From positions 10,573 to 16,785 of the forward strand of contig HF985454.1 in the NCBI GenBank assembly GCA_000432015.1: a stretch of DNA of 6,213 bases, given 5' to 3'. The notes below the pieces were generated by a model. The model was given only the letters and a program-made list of their open reading frames with translations. It ran no database searches and had not been told where the DNA came from. This DNA is from Clostridium sp. CAG:1024. Lineage in GTDB: Bacteria > Bacillota > Clostridia > Christensenellales > CAG-138. Position numbers and translations under genes: made by a program. This document shows, in pieces, positions 5,155 through 6,213 of this stretch. Positions within the stretch are counted from its first letter, which is position 1; each line of letters begins with the position of its first letter.

Positions 5155-6213
5155 GTGTCCGGAAAAGCAGCAAAGCGTGCAAAGCTGCGGCGCGAGCCGC
5201 TCGCAGGGATCCTGCTGATCGCGGCGCTGTTCGTGCTGAACAGCATTGTTGCGGCGGGCGTGCTTTCGCCCCGCAAGTACCGTGTCGTGCAGGGAGAACC
5301 CGCTGAGGAAACGATCACGGCGTCTCATGCGGTGGAGGACACCGCGGCGACGGAGGCGCTGCGGCGCATCGCGAGAAGCAGCGTCTCTCCGGTGTATAGG
5401 CTCGACAGGGAGCTTGCCGAGTCGCTCATCCGGCAAAGCGCGGACTTTTTTGACGCCGTGCTGGTCATGAGGAGCGATGCGCAGACTGCGCGGGAAGAGA
5501 GCGCTGCGGAGAAAGACATAGGAGAAGAGGACGCTCGTACTTGGCGCGAAGTCGTTGACAGCGCGGCCATGGCATCCATGCTGCTGCGGCTGCCCATCCG
5601 TGTCACGGACCCGGCGCTCGGCTATGCGCTGCTCGAAGCCTCGGCAGAGACGATCGATACGCTGCGGGAAACGGTCGAATCAGGCCTTGCCGAAGCGCTG
5701 CGCACGGGGATCACCGAGGAAACGCTGGAAGCGACGCGTACAAGCCTTTCGCGGACGCTGCAGATCACGACGCTGCCGACCAATCTGAAATCCGTGGGCG
5801 AGATCGTTTACGACGTCTGCCTGCAGCCGACCTATATTCCGGATGCGGAAGCAACGGAGCGCGCGCGGGAGCAGGCGGCGAACGCCGTTGCGTCCGTTCG
5901 TATCGCACGCGGCACGGAGATCGTGAAAAAGGGCGAGACCGTGACCGAAGCGCACATGGAGATCCTGACGGCGCTCGGTGCGGTCAGAGGCGTTGACGAC
6001 AACCCGCTGTTTCTCGTCGGCGTGATCGGATTGCTGTTGGCGGCGTATGCCGTTTTCCTTGCGATGCTTCGCCTGTTTGACAAAGCGACGTTCACTTCTT
6101 TCAAGCGGATGCTCATGCTTGCGCTCATGCTCGGATTGGCAGTGCTGCTGGAGTGGGTCTGTTATCTCATGGATCCGCGCGTTTCTCCCGCCATGCTTCC
6201 CGTGCTGCTCTGC
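5155..6213 (+). CDS. pgpH: Membrane HD-domain cyclic di-AMP phosphodiesterase PgpH, N-terminal part (3' end cut by window)
   Basis: The frame is open from GTG 5155 to the last base, 353 codons without a stop; full-length family members have about 700-760 residues. The N-terminus is basic (KRAKLRRE), followed by a first membrane helix (about 16-36). An extracytoplasmic domain (about 37-282) ends in the family pattern QPTYIPDAEATERAREQAANAV ... RGTEIVKKGETVTEAHMEILTALG (split here for length; residues 223-275). Further membrane helices follow at about 285-306 and 318-338, and a fourth begins near 342. This is the 7TMR-HD arrangement. In characterised members the C-terminal cytoplasmic HD domain hydrolyses cyclic di-AMP, but that domain lies beyond the window, so catalysis cannot be verified. 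The start is set by AGGAGAGG (5141-5148), 6 bases before GTG. The 13-base gap after phoH and the order yqfC-yqfD-phoH-pgpH agree with Bacillus subtilis yqfF. The ybeY gene is expected next. Confidence 0.92.
   Translation, partial: MSGKAAKRAKLRREPLAGILLIAALFVLNSIVAAGVLSPRKYRVVQGEPAEETITASHAVEDTAATEALRRIARSSVSPVYRLDRELAESLIRQSADFFDAVLVMRSDAQTAREESAAEKDIGEEDARTWREVVDSAAMASMLLRLPIRVTDPALGYALLEASAETIDTLRETVESGLAEALRTGITEETLEATRTSLSRTLQITTLPTNLKSVGEIVYDVCLQPTYIPDAEATERAREQAANAVASVRIARGTEIVKKGETVTEAHMEILTALGAVRGVDDNPLFLVGVIGLLLAAYAVFLAMLRLFDKATFTSFKRMLMLALMLGLAVLLEWVCYLMDPRVSPAMLPVLLC

Overview
The window is about 6.2 kb of densely coding DNA, GC-rich by eye (not counted). Gene content and order point to a Bacillota (Firmicutes) chromosome, most likely a GC-rich anaerobe of the Clostridia type. 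The strongest evidence is the run yqfC - yqfD - phoH - pgpH on the + strand. In Bacillus subtilis and many clostridia the same run continues into ybeY, dgkA, cdd and era. YqfC and YqfD are found mostly in endospore formers, so sporulation ability is a reasonable inference but is not proven here. I cannot name the species.

Layout. (1) Positions 1-1617, + strand: the C-terminal two thirds of phosphopentomutase (deoB), then a trimeric-type purine nucleoside phosphorylase 3 bases downstream. This is a nucleoside-salvage pair: PNP releases (deoxy)ribose-1-phosphate from purine nucleosides and DeoB isomerises it to the 5-phosphate. (2) Positions 1650-1680: a strong 13-bp hairpin between convergent transcription units, probably a bidirectional terminator and better formed for the minus strand. 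(3) Positions 1711-2541, minus strand: a two-gene unit of uncharacterised proteins. The first gene (2541-2146) encodes a small membrane-anchored or secreted protein; the second (2142-1711) encodes a 143-residue protein I do not recognise. A sigma-A-like promoter lies at 2573-2602. (4) Positions 2542-2717: a 176-bp divergent intergenic region with two dyad-symmetric elements, a near-direct repeat and a strong ribosome binding site. (5) Positions 2718-6213, + strand: yqfC, yqfD, phoH and the first 353 codons of pgpH. They are overlapping or nearly touching (4-bp overlap, 20-bp overlap, 13-bp gap), so they are surely one translationally coupled operon.

How the genes work together. The first operon salvages purine nucleosides and feeds pentose phosphate to central metabolism. 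The second combines two sporulation-associated proteins (YqfC, and membrane-anchored YqfD), a PhoH-type P-loop ATPase linked to RNA metabolism, and a membrane HD-domain phosphodiesterase that degrades cyclic di-AMP in characterised members. The window cuts PgpH before its HD catalytic domain.

Novelty. Most of the window is conserved and ordinary. I see no CRISPR array, transposase, phage gene, tRNA or rRNA. The least explained parts are the two minus-strand genes and the structured divergent intergenic region.
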